The notes under the pieces were generated by a model, which did no database searches, was not told where the DNA came from, and worked only from the letters and a program-made list of their open reading frames with translations. A stretch of DNA of 64,000 nt from Rhizobium sp. 2MFCol3.1 (GTDB lineage Bacteria > Pseudomonadota > Alphaproteobacteria > Rhizobiales > Rhizobiaceae). Numbering within the stretch: position 1 is the stretch's first letter; every line of letters starts with the position of its first letter. This document shows, in pieces, positions 55,711-64,000 of the stretch. The stretch covers positions 62,001 through 126,000 of the forward strand of contig NZ_KB898356.1 of assembly GCF_000377565.1 (NCBI RefSeq), read 5' to 3'. The position numbers and the translations under genes were made by a program.

Positions 55711-56748
55711 ATGAGATGGAAGCGCACGATCCAGCTTCTGGATGTCCACGCCGAAGGTGAGATCGGAAAGGTCGCGATCGGCGGCGTTCCGAAAATCCCA
55801 GGCAACACCGTTGCCGAGCAGCTGCATTGGCTGAACACCGATCCGAAGGGCCAGGAGCTTCGCCGCTTCCTCTGCCTCGAGCCGCGCGGCGCGCCGATCG
55901 GCTCCGTCAATCTGCTGCTGCCGCCCAAGCACCCGGATGCCGATGCCGCCTTCATCATCCTGCAGCCGGATCAGGCGCATGCCAGCTCCGGCTCGAACTC
56001 GATCTGCGTCACCACGGCGCTGCTCGAATCAGGCATCGTCGAGATGAACGAGCCGGAAACGGTGGTCACGCTGGAAACGGCGGCCGGCCTCGTCAAGGCG
56101 ACCGCCACCTGCCGCGATGGCCGCTGCGAGAAGGTCAAGCTCACGATGGTGCCGTCCTTCGTGCACGAGCTCGACGTCTCGCTGGAGACCGAGCAGTGGG
56201 GCACGATCAAGCTCGACCTCTGCTACGGCGGCATCTTCTATGCGCTTGTCGATGTCGGCCAGATCGGCCTGACGATCGCCAAGTCCAATGCCGCCGCCCT
56301 CGTCAGCGCCGGCATGGTGATCAAGGAAAAGATCAACCGCGAGATCAAGGTCGTGCACCCTGAGATCCCGGCGATCTCGGGCGTCGCTTATGTGATGTTC
56401 CGCGATCTCGAAGCCGATGGCACGGTGCGCACCTGCACCACCATGTGGCCCGGCCGCGCCGATCGCTCGCCCTGCGGCACCGGCAACTCCGCAAATCTCG
56501 CGACGCTGCATGCGCGCGGCAAGGCGAAGGTCGGCGATGTCTTCAAGTCGCGCTCGATCATCGATTCTGAGTTCGAGGTCGGGCTTCTGGCCGAGACCAT
56601 CGTCGCCGGCCGCCCCGCCGTCATCCCGACGATCACGGGTCGCGGCTTCACCTTCGGCCTGTCGCAGGTGGCGCTCGATCCCTTCGATCCGCACCCCGGC
56701 GGCTTCGCGCTGACGGATGTCTGGGGACCGCTGGCCGGCGAGATCTGA
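55711..56748 (+). CDS. Proline racemase superfamily enzyme (hydroxyproline epimerase-like), Ser/Cys active site
   Basis: A 345-aa enzyme. The second catalytic motif is standard, DRSPCGTGNSA with Cys255. The first, normally xCGH, is SSGSN with Ser93 in place of Cys and Ser95 in place of His. The conserved CYGGIFYALVD is present. Epimerases of this family normally use two Cys, and the trans-3-hydroxyproline dehydratases carry a substituted pair. A Ser/Cys pair is a known minority variant with relaxed or different hydroxyproline activity. Context with the FAD dehydrogenase fits hydroxyproline 2-epimerisation. Exact substrate uncertain. Confidence 0.82.
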   Translation: MRWKRTIQLLDVHAEGEIGKVAIGGVPKIPGNTVAEQLHWLNTDPKGQELRRFLCLEPRGAPIGSVNLLLPPKHPDADAAFIILQPDQAHASSGSNSICVTTALLESGIVEMNEPETVVTLETAAGLVKATATCRDGRCEKVKLTMVPSFVHELDVSLETEQWGTIKLDLCYGGIFYALVDVGQIGLTIAKSNAAALVSAGMVIKEKINREIKVVHPEIPAISGVAYVMFRDLEADGTVRTCTTMWPGRADRSPCGTGNSANLATLHARGKAKVGDVFKSRSIIDSEFEVGLLAETIVAGRPAVIPTITGRGFTFGLSQVALDPFDPHPGGFALTDVWGPLAGEI

Positions 56749-56766
56749 TCGCCGGCTGAGCCGTCG

Positions 56767-57243
56767 TCAGTAGGGAAATGGGTCGACCTGGGCTTTGCTC
56801 TTGTCGCCCGGCTTGCCCGGATGGATCACGCCCTTGCGCAGGATGATATTGCCGTAAAGGCGCGGCTCGCTGGTCTGGATCAGCGCATGCGCTGCCTTCA
56901 CCCTGTTGTAGAAATCGGGCCCCACCAGCGGCACCACCTGCCGATGCGGCTCGTAATGCGCGCAGCAGTCGATCATCTCCTCGTGCACGGGGTCGAGCTT
57001 GTCGCGCTCGCCCTTCACGGTGGCGCGGAAGATCGCCTCCGGCACGAACTCGTCGATCGGCAACACGCTCAACACGGCATCGAGCACGGGGATGATGCCA
57101 TGCCCATCGAGCCGGATCAGCCGCCGCGCATCCTCGAGGCCCGGATAGTTGCCGTCGACGATGGCGATCTCGTCGCCATGGCCCATGGCGCGCAGCGTCG
57201 AGAGCAACTCGGGGCTCAGGATCGGGTTAAGTCCCTTCAGCAT
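56767..57243 (-). CDS. fucU: RbsD/FucU-family sugar mutarotase
   Basis: A 158-aa protein from ATG 57243 (MLKGLNPILSPELLSTLRAM). The RbsD/FucU signature is HGDEIAIVDGNYPG, and the catalytic region is QTSEPRLYGNIILRKGVI. It interconverts anomers of imported sugar (fucose or ribose type). The start overlaps the end of the ROK regulator by 17 nt, so they are co-translated. Its place next to the frc transporter suggests it prepares the imported sugar for phosphorylation. Confidence 0.88.
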   Translation of the reverse strand: MLKGLNPILSPELLSTLRAMGHGDEIAIVDGNYPGLEDARRLIRLDGHGIIPVLDAVLSVLPIDEFVPEAIFRATVKGERDKLDPVHEEMIDCCAHYEPHRQVVPLVGPDFYNRVKAAHALIQTSEPRLYGNIILRKGVIHPGKPGDKSKAQVDPFPY

Positions 57244-58474
57244 TCTCCACCTCCTTGAAGAGCACGTTCTGGTCCGTGAGATAGCGGGCGAAGATCGGCA
57301 GGCTGGCGCCGCCGATGGCACGCGCATGCGCCCCCACCGCGCCCTCGATGATATCGGGCATGACGACGCCCTGCAGGTCTAGCCTGTCCGCTTCGTAGAT
57401 CGTCGCCTGCACGATCCGCTCACGAACCCAGCCCGGAAAGCCGCCATCGATGACGGCGGCGCTGAAATCGATGATCGACGCGGCCGCGACGATGCCCTGT
57501 GCCAGCGCCTTGGCGGTATCCTGGATCCACAATTCGAGCGGCTCGCCGAAGTCGATCCAGTCGTCGGCCGAATACCAGAGCGGCTCCGGATCGATCCCGC
57601 GCTCGCGCAGCATGTTTTCGAGCACGAAGATCGAGGCGACCTCGAGCAGCTGCAGCGTCTCGCCGTTCTTGCCGCGCACGGGAAGCGGGCCGATCGCGCC
57701 GGCCGTGCCGGTGCGGCCGGAAAAGATGGCCGAGTTCAAAACGATGCCGCCGCCGATGAAGGAGCCGATGAAGAAATAGACGAAATCGGGATGTTGCGGA
57801 CCGATGCCGAAGACGAGTTCCGCGCCACAGGCGCTGGTCGCGTCGTTCTGCAGATAGACGGGGTAGGGGAGGCTCGCCGCCACCTCGGCATGCAGGTCGT
57901 AATCGCGCCAGACGTCCATCGCGCCTTTGGGCGAGCCCACTTCCTCTTCCCAGTTCCAGAGCTCAAAAGGTGCCGCGATGCCGACGCCGGCGATCCGGCT
58001 GCGCTCGTCGTCGCTCAGCCGGCTTTCCAGCTCCTGAATACCTGACACGATGAAGTTCAGAAACAGGTCGGGCAGGGGGTAGGCGTAGGTCACATGCAGC
58101 TGCATGCGGATCTTGCCGACGAAATCCATCAGCACCAGATCGGCGCTGCGCCGCCCCATCTTCACGCCGAAGGAATAGACGGCATCGGGATTGAGTCGCA
58201 TCGGAACCGAGGGTTGCCCCACGCGTCCGCGGACCGGCTCGCCGCGCGAAAGCAGCCCTTCCTTTTCCAGCACGCGCATGATCACCGACACGGTTTGCGC
58301 CGAAAGGCCCGTGCGGCGCGCGATATCCGCTTTCGACTGGGCGCCATGAAGGCGCACCAGCGAAAGCACCAATCTTTCATTGTATGCGCGAACCCGAACC
58401 TGGTTCGCACCGCCTGCCGGACTGACGCCAGGCAGCTGGGCCGGCAAGTGAACCGGACCTCTCATCGACGACAT
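57227..58474 (-). CDS. frcR: ROK-family transcriptional regulator of the sugar-uptake locus (FrcR-like)
   Basis: A 415-aa repressor-type protein. The N-terminal winged HTH is at about 33-90 (SKADIARRTGLSAQTVSVIM). The C-terminal ROK sugar-binding domain is degenerate: the usual AGEIGH and the CxCGxxGCxE zinc motif are missing (AGAIGPLPVRGKNGE instead), so kinase activity is not expected. Start 58474 follows GGGAGGA. It diverges from frcB, with a palindrome and promoter between, and probably senses sugar and controls frcBCAK. The name is by analogy to the Sinorhizobium fructose locus. Confidence 0.8.
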   Translation of the reverse strand: MSSMRGPVHLPAQLPGVSPAGGANQVRVRAYNERLVLSLVRLHGAQSKADIARRTGLSAQTVSVIMRVLEKEGLLSRGEPVRGRVGQPSVPMRLNPDAVYSFGVKMGRRSADLVLMDFVGKIRMQLHVTYAYPLPDLFLNFIVSGIQELESRLSDDERSRIAGVGIAAPFELWNWEEEVGSPKGAMDVWRDYDLHAEVAASLPYPVYLQNDATSACGAELVFGIGPQHPDFVYFFIGSFIGGGIVLNSAIFSGRTGTAGAIGPLPVRGKNGETLQLLEVASIFVLENMLRERGIDPEPLWYSADDWIDFGEPLELWIQDTAKALAQGIVAAASIIDFSAAVIDGGFPGWVRERIVQATIYEADRLDLQGVVMPDIIEGAVGAHARAIGGASLPIFARYLTDQNVLFKEVENAEGT

Positions 58475-58529
58475 TGGCCATTCCTCCCTTGATCGGCCTA
58501 TGCGTTATTTTCGCCGAGCATGCCACAAG

Positions 58530-58542
58530 GAATTAATAATTC
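58530..58542. promoter_or_regulatory. Palindrome, candidate operator of the ROK regulator
   Basis: GAATTA-A-TAATTC, a perfect 13-bp odd palindrome in an AT-rich patch (58525-58565) between the divergent ROK regulator and frcB, 15 bp upstream of the frcB -35. AT-rich palindromes are usual for ROK repressors. Confidence 0.5.
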
Positions 58543-58557
58543 AATTGGATTTATTTA

Positions 58558-58586
58558 TTGACAAGCCAAATTCTTTCGCCCTTAAT
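58558..58586 (+). promoter_or_regulatory. Candidate sigma-70 promoter of frcBCAK
   Basis: A perfect TTGACA (58558-58563), 17-bp spacer and CTTAAT (58581-58586). This gives a leader of about 115 nt before frcB. Confidence 0.6.
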
Positions 58587-58707
58587 TAGCGTCGTAAACA
58601 GCACGAAACGGCTTGGAGGAAGCCATCGGCGGTATTCGAAGGCGGCGTTCGTGCTTTAAAATTCCGGCCAGCCATGGGGCGGTCCGGCTACACTCTGGGA
58701 GGAGTAA

Positions 58708-59733
58708 ATGAAGAAATCAGTGCTTTCCGCAGCGCTCGCCGCGCTGGCCCTCGGCGTCGCCTTCTCGGCGCCCGCAAAGGCCGCGGACGTTTCCGCCTGC
58801 CTGATCACCAAGACCGACACCAACCCCTTCTTCGTCAAGATGAAGGAAGGCGCGACCGCAAAGGCCAAGGAACTCGGCGTCAACCTGAAGTCCTATGCCG
58901 GCAAGATCGATGGTGACAGTGAAAGCCAGGTGGCCGCGATCGAAACCTGCATCGCCGATGGCGCCAAGGGTATCCTGATTGCCGCTTCCGACACCAAGGG
59001 CATCGTGCCGAACGTGAAGAAGGCCCGCGACGCCGGCCTGCTCGTCATCGCGCTCGACACCCCGCTGGAACCGATCGACAGCGCCGACATGACCTTTGCC
59101 ACCGACAATCTGCTCGCCGGCAAGCTGATCGGCCAGTGGGCCAAGGAAACGCTGGGCGACAAGGCTGCGGACGCCAAGGTAGCCTTCCTCGACCTGACGC
59201 CGTCGCAGCCGTCGGTCGACGTTCTGCGTGACCAGGGCTTCATGATGGGCTTCGGTATCGACCCGAAGGATCCGAACAAGATCGGCGACGAGGATGACAA
59301 GCGCATCGTCGGCCACGACATCACCAACGGCAACGAAGAAGGCGGCCGTACCGCGATGGAAAACCTTCTCCAGAAGGATCCGACCATCAACGTCGTCCAC
59401 ACCATCAACGAACCGGCTGCCGCCGGCGCCTATGAAGCGCTGAAGGCTGTCGGCCGCGAGAAGGACGTGCTGATCGTCTCCGTCGACGGCGGTTGCCCGG
59501 GTGTCAAGAACGTCGCCGACGGCGTCATCGGCGCCACCTCGCAGCAGTATCCGCTGCAGATGGCAGCACTTGGCATCGAGGCGATCAAGAAGTTCGCCGA
59601 CAGCGGCGAAAAGCCGAAGCCGACCGAAGGCAAGAACTTCTTCGACACCGGCGTGACGCTCGTTACCGACAAGCCGGTCTCCGGCGTCAAGTCGATCGAC
59701 ACCAAGGAAGGCCTGGGCAAGTGCTGGGGCTAA
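58708..59733 (+). CDS. frcB: Periplasmic sugar-binding protein of the Frc ABC transporter
   Basis: A 341-aa exported binding protein with a signal peptide ending at AKA (residue 25). The type I periplasmic-binding fold of the ribose/fructose group is recognised by [39 protein letters not shown] and [15 protein letters not shown]. The length equals the Sinorhizobium FrcB (fructose, also mannose and ribose). A strong GGGAGGAG site precedes the ATG. The substrate is inferred from family and from the kinase at the end of the operon. Confidence 0.88.
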   Translation: MKKSVLSAALAALALGVAFSAPAKAADVSACLITKTDTNPFFVKMKEGATAKAKELGVNLKSYAGKIDGDSESQVAAIETCIADGAKGILIAASDTKGIVPNVKKARDAGLLVIALDTPLEPIDSADMTFATDNLLAGKLIGQWAKETLGDKAADAKVAFLDLTPSQPSVDVLRDQGFMMGFGIDPKDPNKIGDEDDKRIVGHDITNGNEEGGRTAMENLLQKDPTINVVHTINEPAAAGAYEALKAVGREKDVLIVSVDGGCPGVKNVADGVIGATSQQYPLQMAALGIEAIKKFADSGEKPKPTEGKNFFDTGVTLVTDKPVSGVKSIDTKEGLGKCWG

Positions 59734-59748
59734 GCGATCGGCTTTAAG

Positions 59749-59880
59749 ACCCCTCCCAACCCTCCCCACAAGGGGGAGGGTCTAACCCGGCCGGTCCCGT
59801 TGAGCCCTGACTGGGGCAGGTGGGTGCCGCAAGTCTTCTCCCCCCTTGTGGGGGAGATGGCCGGCAGGCCAGAGGGGGAC
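59749..59880. repeat. Palindromic repeats between frcB and frcC
   Basis: Two palindromic blocks: CCCTCCC/GGGAGGG-type around ACAAGGGGGA (about 59749-59782), and CTCCCCCCTTGTGGGGGAG plus a GGCCGGCAGGCC hairpin (about 59837-59872). Related to the repeats at 7675 and 40898. Such elements between a binding-protein gene and its permease gene commonly stabilise the upstream message, so frcB may be made in excess over frcCAK. Confidence 0.7.
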
Positions 59881-59998
59881 TTTCCCGATGCATCGACTGT
59901 GACCCCAGGCGGCCGAAGGGCAGGCCTGGGGAAAGACCACCACTCACATGCAATCGTCCCGCGCACGCACGGCGGACAGGATTCCGGGAGGAACATCC

Positions 59999-61078
59999 AT
60001 GAGTGAGCCAACCGCGGCATCGCCGCATCACGATTACGAAAAAGTCCTCAAGGACAGTTCGACCGACGTCGCCTCGTTCGACACGGACGACAAGAGTTTC
60101 CTTCAAAAGTTCCGGCATTTCCTGCATTCGAGCCCATCGGCGGTATCGCTGATCGTGCTCGTGCTGTCGCTGGTCATCTTCGGCGCCCTGTTGGGCACCA
60201 AGTTCTTCTCCGCCTTCTCGCTGACGCTCATCCTTCAGCAGGTGGCGATCACGGGCATCGTCGGCGCCGCGCAGACGCTGGTCATCATGACGGCGGGCAT
60301 CGATCTCTCGGTCGGCGCCATCATGGTGCTGTCCTCGGTCGTCATGGGCCAGTTCGTCTTCCGCTACGGTCTTCCGGTCGAACTCGCGATCCTCTGTGGC
60401 TTTGCCGTCGGCGCGCTCTGCGGCTTCATCAATGGTTGGCTCGTCGCCCGCATGAAGCTGCCGCCCTTCATCGTCACGCTCGGCATGTGGCAGATCGTTC
60501 TGGCGACGAACTTCCTCTATTCCGCCAACGAGACGATCCGCGCCCAGGAAATCGAAACCACGGCGCCGCTCCTTCAGCTCTTCGGTGATACCTTCCGCAT
60601 CGGCGGCGCGGTCTTCACCTACGGCGTCATCGCCATGGTGCTGCTCGTTGCCTTCCTCTGGTATGTGCTGAACCACACGCCCTGGGGCCGCCATCTCTAC
60701 GCTGTGGGTGACGATCCTGAGGCGGCCGAACTGTCGGGTGTCAACGTCAAGCGCATGCTGATCTCGGTCTATGTGCTCTCGGGCATAATCTGCGCGCTCG
60801 CCGGCTGGGCCCTCATCGGCCGCATCGGATCGGTGTCGCCCACCGCCGGCCAGTTCGCCAACATCGAAAGCATCACCGCGGTGGTGATCGGCGGCATCTC
60901 GCTCTTCGGCGGCCGCGGCTCCGTTCTCGGCATGATGTTCGGCGCGCTCATCGTCGGCGTCTTCTCGCTCGGTCTGCGCCTGCTCGGCACGGACGTGCAA
61001 TGGACCTACCTCTTGATCGGCGTACTCATCATCGTCGCCGTCGCAATCGACCAGTGGATCAGAAAGGCAGCAGGCTGA
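59999..61078 (+). CDS. frcC: Sugar ABC transporter permease
   Basis: A 359-aa RbsC-type permease with about 9-10 membrane segments, preceded by a 60-residue cytoplasmic N-terminus. The family signature is TAGIDLSVGAIMVLSSVVMG, and the cytoplasmic coupling loop GDDPEAAELSGVNVKRM contacts the ATPase. ATG 59999 follows GGGAGG. Its stop shares a base with the frcA ATG (TGATG). Confidence 0.92.
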   Translation: MSEPTAASPHHDYEKVLKDSSTDVASFDTDDKSFLQKFRHFLHSSPSAVSLIVLVLSLVIFGALLGTKFFSAFSLTLILQQVAITGIVGAAQTLVIMTAGIDLSVGAIMVLSSVVMGQFVFRYGLPVELAILCGFAVGALCGFINGWLVARMKLPPFIVTLGMWQIVLATNFLYSANETIRAQEIETTAPLLQLFGDTFRIGGAVFTYGVIAMVLLVAFLWYVLNHTPWGRHLYAVGDDPEAAELSGVNVKRMLISVYVLSGIICALAGWALIGRIGSVSPTAGQFANIESITAVVIGGISLFGGRGSVLGMMFGALIVGVFSLGLRLLGTDVQWTYLLIGVLIIVAVAIDQWIRKAAG

Positions 61079-61860
61079 TGGCTACCGAACCCCTTCTCAT
61101 GGCACGTGGTCTCGTCAAGCGCTACGGCCGCGTTACCGCCCTCGACCATGCCGACTTCGATCTCTATCCGGGCGAAATCCTGGCGGTGATCGGTGATAAC
61201 GGCGCCGGCAAGTCCTCGCTCATCAAGGCGATCTCCGGCGCCATCCGCCCCGACGAAGGCGAGATCCGCCTCGAGGGCCAGCCGATCAACTTCCATTCAC
61301 CGATGGAAGCCAGAAAGGCCGGTATCGAGACCGTCTATCAGAACCTTGCCCTGTCGCCGGCGCTCTCCATCGCCGACAACATGTTCCTCGGCCGCGAAAT
61401 CCGCAAACCGGGCTTCATGGGCAAGTTCATGCGCAAGCTCGATCATTCCGCAATGGAAAAGATGGCGCGGCAGAAGCTCACCGAGCTTGGCCTGATGACC
61501 ATCCAGAACATCAACCAGGCGGTCGAGACCCTCTCCGGCGGTCAGCGCCAGGGCGTGGCTGTCGCCCGCGCGGCGGCCTTCGGCTCCAAGGTCATCATTC
61601 TCGATGAGCCGACGGCGGCCTTGGGCGTCAAGGAAAGCCGGCGCGTGCTGGAACTCATCCTCGACGTCCGCTCGCGCGGCATCCCGATCGTGCTGATCTC
61701 GCACAACATGCCGCACGTCTTCGAGGTGGCCGACCGCATCCACATCCACCGCCTCGGCCGTCGCTTGACGGTGATCAATCCGAAGGAATACACAATGTCG
61801 GATGCCGTCGCCTTCATGACCGGCGCCAAGTCAGTTCCTACGGAGCCAGTTGCCGCATGA
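61078..61860 (+). CDS. frcA: Sugar ABC transporter ATP-binding protein
   Basis: A 260-aa single-NBD ATPase, as in the Frc system (the ribose systems usually have two fused NBDs). Walker A is GDNGAGKSSLIKA, the signature LSGGQRQGVAVARA, Walker B VIILDEPTAALG and the H-loop LISHNMPHV. It overlaps both frcC (TGATG) and frcK (ATGA). Confidence 0.94.
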   Translation: MATEPLLMARGLVKRYGRVTALDHADFDLYPGEILAVIGDNGAGKSSLIKAISGAIRPDEGEIRLEGQPINFHSPMEARKAGIETVYQNLALSPALSIADNMFLGREIRKPGFMGKFMRKLDHSAMEKMARQKLTELGLMTIQNINQAVETLSGGQRQGVAVARAAAFGSKVIILDEPTAALGVKESRRVLELILDVRSRGIPIVLISHNMPHVFEVADRIHIHRLGRRLTVINPKEYTMSDAVAFMTGAKSVPTEPVAA

Positions 61861-62483
61861 CGATGACGATCGAGGATATCGCCGGCGAGGTTCTTGCCCG
61901 CGCCGGCGACAAGAAGCGCTTTCTGATCGCTATCGCCGGCCCGCCCGGCGCCGGCAAATCCACCATGGCAGACCACATCGCCGACGCCTTGCGCGCCGGC
62001 GGCGAAACGGCGGCGGTGCTGCCGATGGATGGTTTCCACATGGACAATGCCATCCTGATCGAGCGAGGCCAGCTTGCCCGCAAGGGCATCCCCGAGACCT
62101 TCGACGTGCGCGGCTTCCTCGATATCATCCGCGCCGTTCGCCTGGCCGATCAGGAAGTGCTGGTGCCGGTGTTCGATCGCTCGCGGGAGCTTGCCATCGC
62201 CTCGGCGCGTCCCATCGGCCCGGAGCACCGCTTCATCATCGTCGAGGGCAACTACCTGCTTTTCAGCCTCGGTAAGTGGGCGGAGCTCGAAGGCGTGTTC
62301 GATTATTCGATCATGCTCGCCCCGCCGATCGAGGTGCTGGAGGAGCGGCTGTGGGCGCGCTGGCGCGGCTACAAGCTGAGCGAGGAGGAGTCTGCTCGCA
62401 AGGTCTATGAGAACGACCTTCCGAACGGTCGCCTCATTCTCGGCAATCGCCGCCGCGCCGACGTCACCCTCGAGATCGCCTGA
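61857..62483 (+). CDS. frcK: P-loop sugar/nucleoside kinase of the Frc operon
   Basis: A 208-aa kinase of the uridine kinase/phosphoribulokinase-like P-loop family. Walker A is GPPGAGKST (residues 28-36), the substrate region LPMDGFHMDNAIL, and the Walker B-like IIVEGNYLLF. The ATGA overlap with frcA ties it to import, so it probably phosphorylates the incoming sugar, although in Sinorhizobium its exact substrate was not settled to my knowledge. Confidence 0.88.
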   Translation: MTMTIEDIAGEVLARAGDKKRFLIAIAGPPGAGKSTMADHIADALRAGGETAAVLPMDGFHMDNAILIERGQLARKGIPETFDVRGFLDIIRAVRLADQEVLVPVFDRSRELAIASARPIGPEHRFIIVEGNYLLFSLGKWAELEGVFDYSIMLAPPIEVLEERLWARWRGYKLSEEESARKVYENDLPNGRLILGNRRRADVTLEIA

Positions 62484-62587
62484 TCGCATTTGCCCGGTAG
62501 CGATGGGCAAACCATTTGCCATCCCCCATGCTTGGATGTAATTCCCAAGGCTGAGCCCTAAAGCGCAGCCTTGCCGGAGTTTAAGTC

Positions 62588-63628
62588 ATGCAATCGATCA
62601 CCATCCGCCGCCCCGATGATTGGCATCTTCACTTGCGTGATGGCGCGATGCTGGAAGGCGTGATCGCCGATTCAAGCCGCGACTTCGCCCGCGCCATCAT
62701 CATGCCGAACCTCGTGCCGCCGGTCGTCACGACAGCGGATGCCGAGGCCTATCGCGGCCGCATCATGGCCGCACTTCCGAAGGGCGACCGCTTCGAGCCG
62801 CTGATGACGCTCTATCTGACCGAGCACACCGATCCGGATGATGTGGAGAAGGGCAAGGCCAGCGGCCTGATCACCGCCGTCAAGCTCTACCCCGCCGGCG
62901 CCACCACCAATTCGCATGGCGGCGTGCGCGATATCGACAAGGCCATGCCGGTGCTCGAGCGCATGGCCAAGATCGGCCTGCCGCTTTGCGTCCATGGTGA
63001 AGTCACGACATCGGACGTCGATATCTTCGATCGCGAAGCCGTCTTCATCGAAACCGTGCTCGACCCGTTGCGCAAGCGCCTGCCGGAACTGAAGGTGACG
63101 ATGGAACACGTCACCACCAAGGATGGCATCGATTACATCAAGTCGGCCGAGCGCAACCTCGCCGGCTCGATCACGACCCACCACCTGATCATAAACCGCA
63201 ACGCCATCCTCGTTGGCGGCATTCGCCCGCACTATTACTGCCTGCCGGTCGCCAAGCGCGAACACCATCGTGTCGCGCTGCGCCAGGCAGCCACCAGCGG
63301 CGACGCGCGCTTCTTCCTCGGCACCGATTCCGCGCCGCATGTCGATCCGCTGAAGGAATGCGGCTGCGGCTGCGCCGGCATCTATACGTCGATCAACACG
63401 ATGAGCTGCCTTGCTCACGTCTTCGAACAGGACAATGCCCTCGACAGACTGGAAGCTTTCGCTTCGTTGAATGGCCCGGCCTGGTACGGCCTTCCGATAA
63501 ACGAAGAAGTAATAACGCTTGTGAAGCGCGCCGAGCTCGTGTCGTTCCCTGCCAAGATCGAGACCGGCGCCGGTCCCGTCACGGTATTCGACCCCATGTT
63601 CCCGCTTCATTGGGATGTCGAGCGCTAA
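62588..63628 (+). CDS. pyrC: Dihydroorotase (class II, PyrC)
   Basis: Cyclises carbamoyl-aspartate to dihydroorotate in pyrimidine synthesis. The 346-aa zinc enzyme has the HxH metal motif at [10 protein letters not shown] (His13, His15), the carboxylated Lys99 in [16 protein letters not shown], further metal His in CVHGEV and TTHHLI, and the catalytic Asp in [10 protein letters not shown]. The length is the same as the enterobacterial class. It stands alone after the frc operon. Confidence 0.96.
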   Translation: MQSITIRRPDDWHLHLRDGAMLEGVIADSSRDFARAIIMPNLVPPVVTTADAEAYRGRIMAALPKGDRFEPLMTLYLTEHTDPDDVEKGKASGLITAVKLYPAGATTNSHGGVRDIDKAMPVLERMAKIGLPLCVHGEVTTSDVDIFDREAVFIETVLDPLRKRLPELKVTMEHVTTKDGIDYIKSAERNLAGSITTHHLIINRNAILVGGIRPHYYCLPVAKREHHRVALRQAATSGDARFFLGTDSAPHVDPLKECGCGCAGIYTSINTMSCLAHVFEQDNALDRLEAFASLNGPAWYGLPINEEVITLVKRAELVSFPAKIETGAGPVTVFDPMFPLHWDVER

Positions 63629-63810
63629 TAGCGCTCGCAAACCCCTCATTTTTTACTGGAAGAAGGATGCGCATCCGTCGAGATATGTTACTGCGCTAAC
63701 ATCTAAGCTTTAAATACATGTTTTTTTAACGAAATTGATAACACATTCGCTGTCGGGCGAATTCCATTTTCTGAAAACGAAAGCGCGGCAGAAGCCACGA
63801 AGTTCAAAGC

Positions 63811-64000
63811 ATGACGCTTGACTATAATTCATTGCTGACCGCGTTGGCGGTCTCGGCGACTTGTCTCGCCATTACTTTATTGGCGAGCTGGATTGCCCGG
63901 CGGACCGAAACATTTCTGCTGGCCTGTGGCGTCGGCCTGATCCTGATCGTCAGCGGCATCTTTGCCTATGGCATCTATGTCGACACGCCTGATGCGATCG
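63811..64000 (+). CDS. N-terminus of a membrane protein (possibly a GGDEF-type signalling protein), truncated by window edge
   Basis: The ATG at 63811 opens a frame MTLDYNSLLTALAVSATCLA that continues to the window end (63 codons) with two hydrophobic segments (about 8-25 and 35-55). The N-terminus resembles membrane-anchored diguanylate cyclases of rhizobia, but no catalytic domain is inside the window, so function is open. Confidence 0.55.
   Translation, partial: MTLDYNSLLTALAVSATCLAITLLASWIARRTETFLLACGVGLILIVSGIFAYGIYVDTPDAI

Overview
The window is a GC-rich alphaproteobacterial chromosome segment that most resembles the family Rhizobiaceae (Rhizobium, Agrobacterium, Sinorhizobium and relatives). 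The pointers are a malic enzyme fused to a phosphotransacetylase-like domain next to mutS and glnD, an OlsB-type ornithine-lipid acyltransferase, an Frc-type sugar ABC transporter with its own kinase (frcBCAK), the lptCAB-rpoN-hpf-ptsN cluster, CTTGAC/CTATAT-like promoters, and palindromic intergenic repeats typical of rhizobia. Most of the window is core chromosome; I see no prophage, insertion sequence or CRISPR array.

Layout. 1-5067 (minus): partial glnD, a small unknown gene and mutS; tme/maeB diverges at 5357. 7835-13603 (minus): olsB, a hybrid sensor kinase, lspA, a SpoU rRNA methyltransferase and an RlmI-like methyltransferase, the last three coupled by ATGA overlaps. 13641-16929: coxG behind a perfect 16-bp inverted repeat, acetyltransferases, an HtrA-like protein that has lost its catalytic triad, a LapA-type membrane protein and ihfB. 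16959-23390: sppA, then lptC-lptA-lptB-rpoN-hpf-ptsN for LPS export, sigma-54, ribosome hibernation and nitrogen PTS. 23414-29868: a dCache chemoreceptor, ribokinase, rmuC and a globin-coupled transducer.

29965-36936 holds def, fmt, truA, arsC, a Yip1-like protein, dapE and dapD. Two small accessory cassettes sit in it: a FitAB-type toxin-antitoxin pair between def and fmt, and a DUF4160-DUF2442 pair after arsC. A second, solo DUF2442 gene lies at 38000-38419. Both DUF2442 loci have the same promoter skeleton (TTGAAA, 17 bp, TATTCT) wrapped around different palindromes, and I regard this as the most novel observation here. 37126-41974 has a LOG-family hydrolase, an EF-hand protein, a HAD nucleotidase, a PEP-mutase-like protein and argB. 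42138-44065 is an ECF sigma/anti-sigma/fasciclin module, followed by engB-yidC-rnpA-rpmH (minus). 47715-51382 encodes a chemoreceptor and an orphan histidine kinase, then tRNA-Arg(ACG).

51582-54212 is a patch of small unknown, secreted and lipoprotein genes. It contains a strong candidate small RNA (about 53656-53803) made of three hairpins, each showing an anti-Shine-Dalgarno CTCCTCCC in its loop, like the 'cuckoo' RNAs of alphaproteobacteria. 54403-56748 is a D-amino-acid/hydroxyproline catabolic pair. 56767-62483 is the sugar-uptake locus (fucU, ROK regulator, frcBCAK), followed by pyrC and the start of a membrane protein cut by the window edge.

All calls come from reading the sequence and from family knowledge; no database search was run. 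Long open frames opposite real genes (for example opposite glnD, mutS, the chemoreceptors and dadA) are high-GC shadows and were left out.
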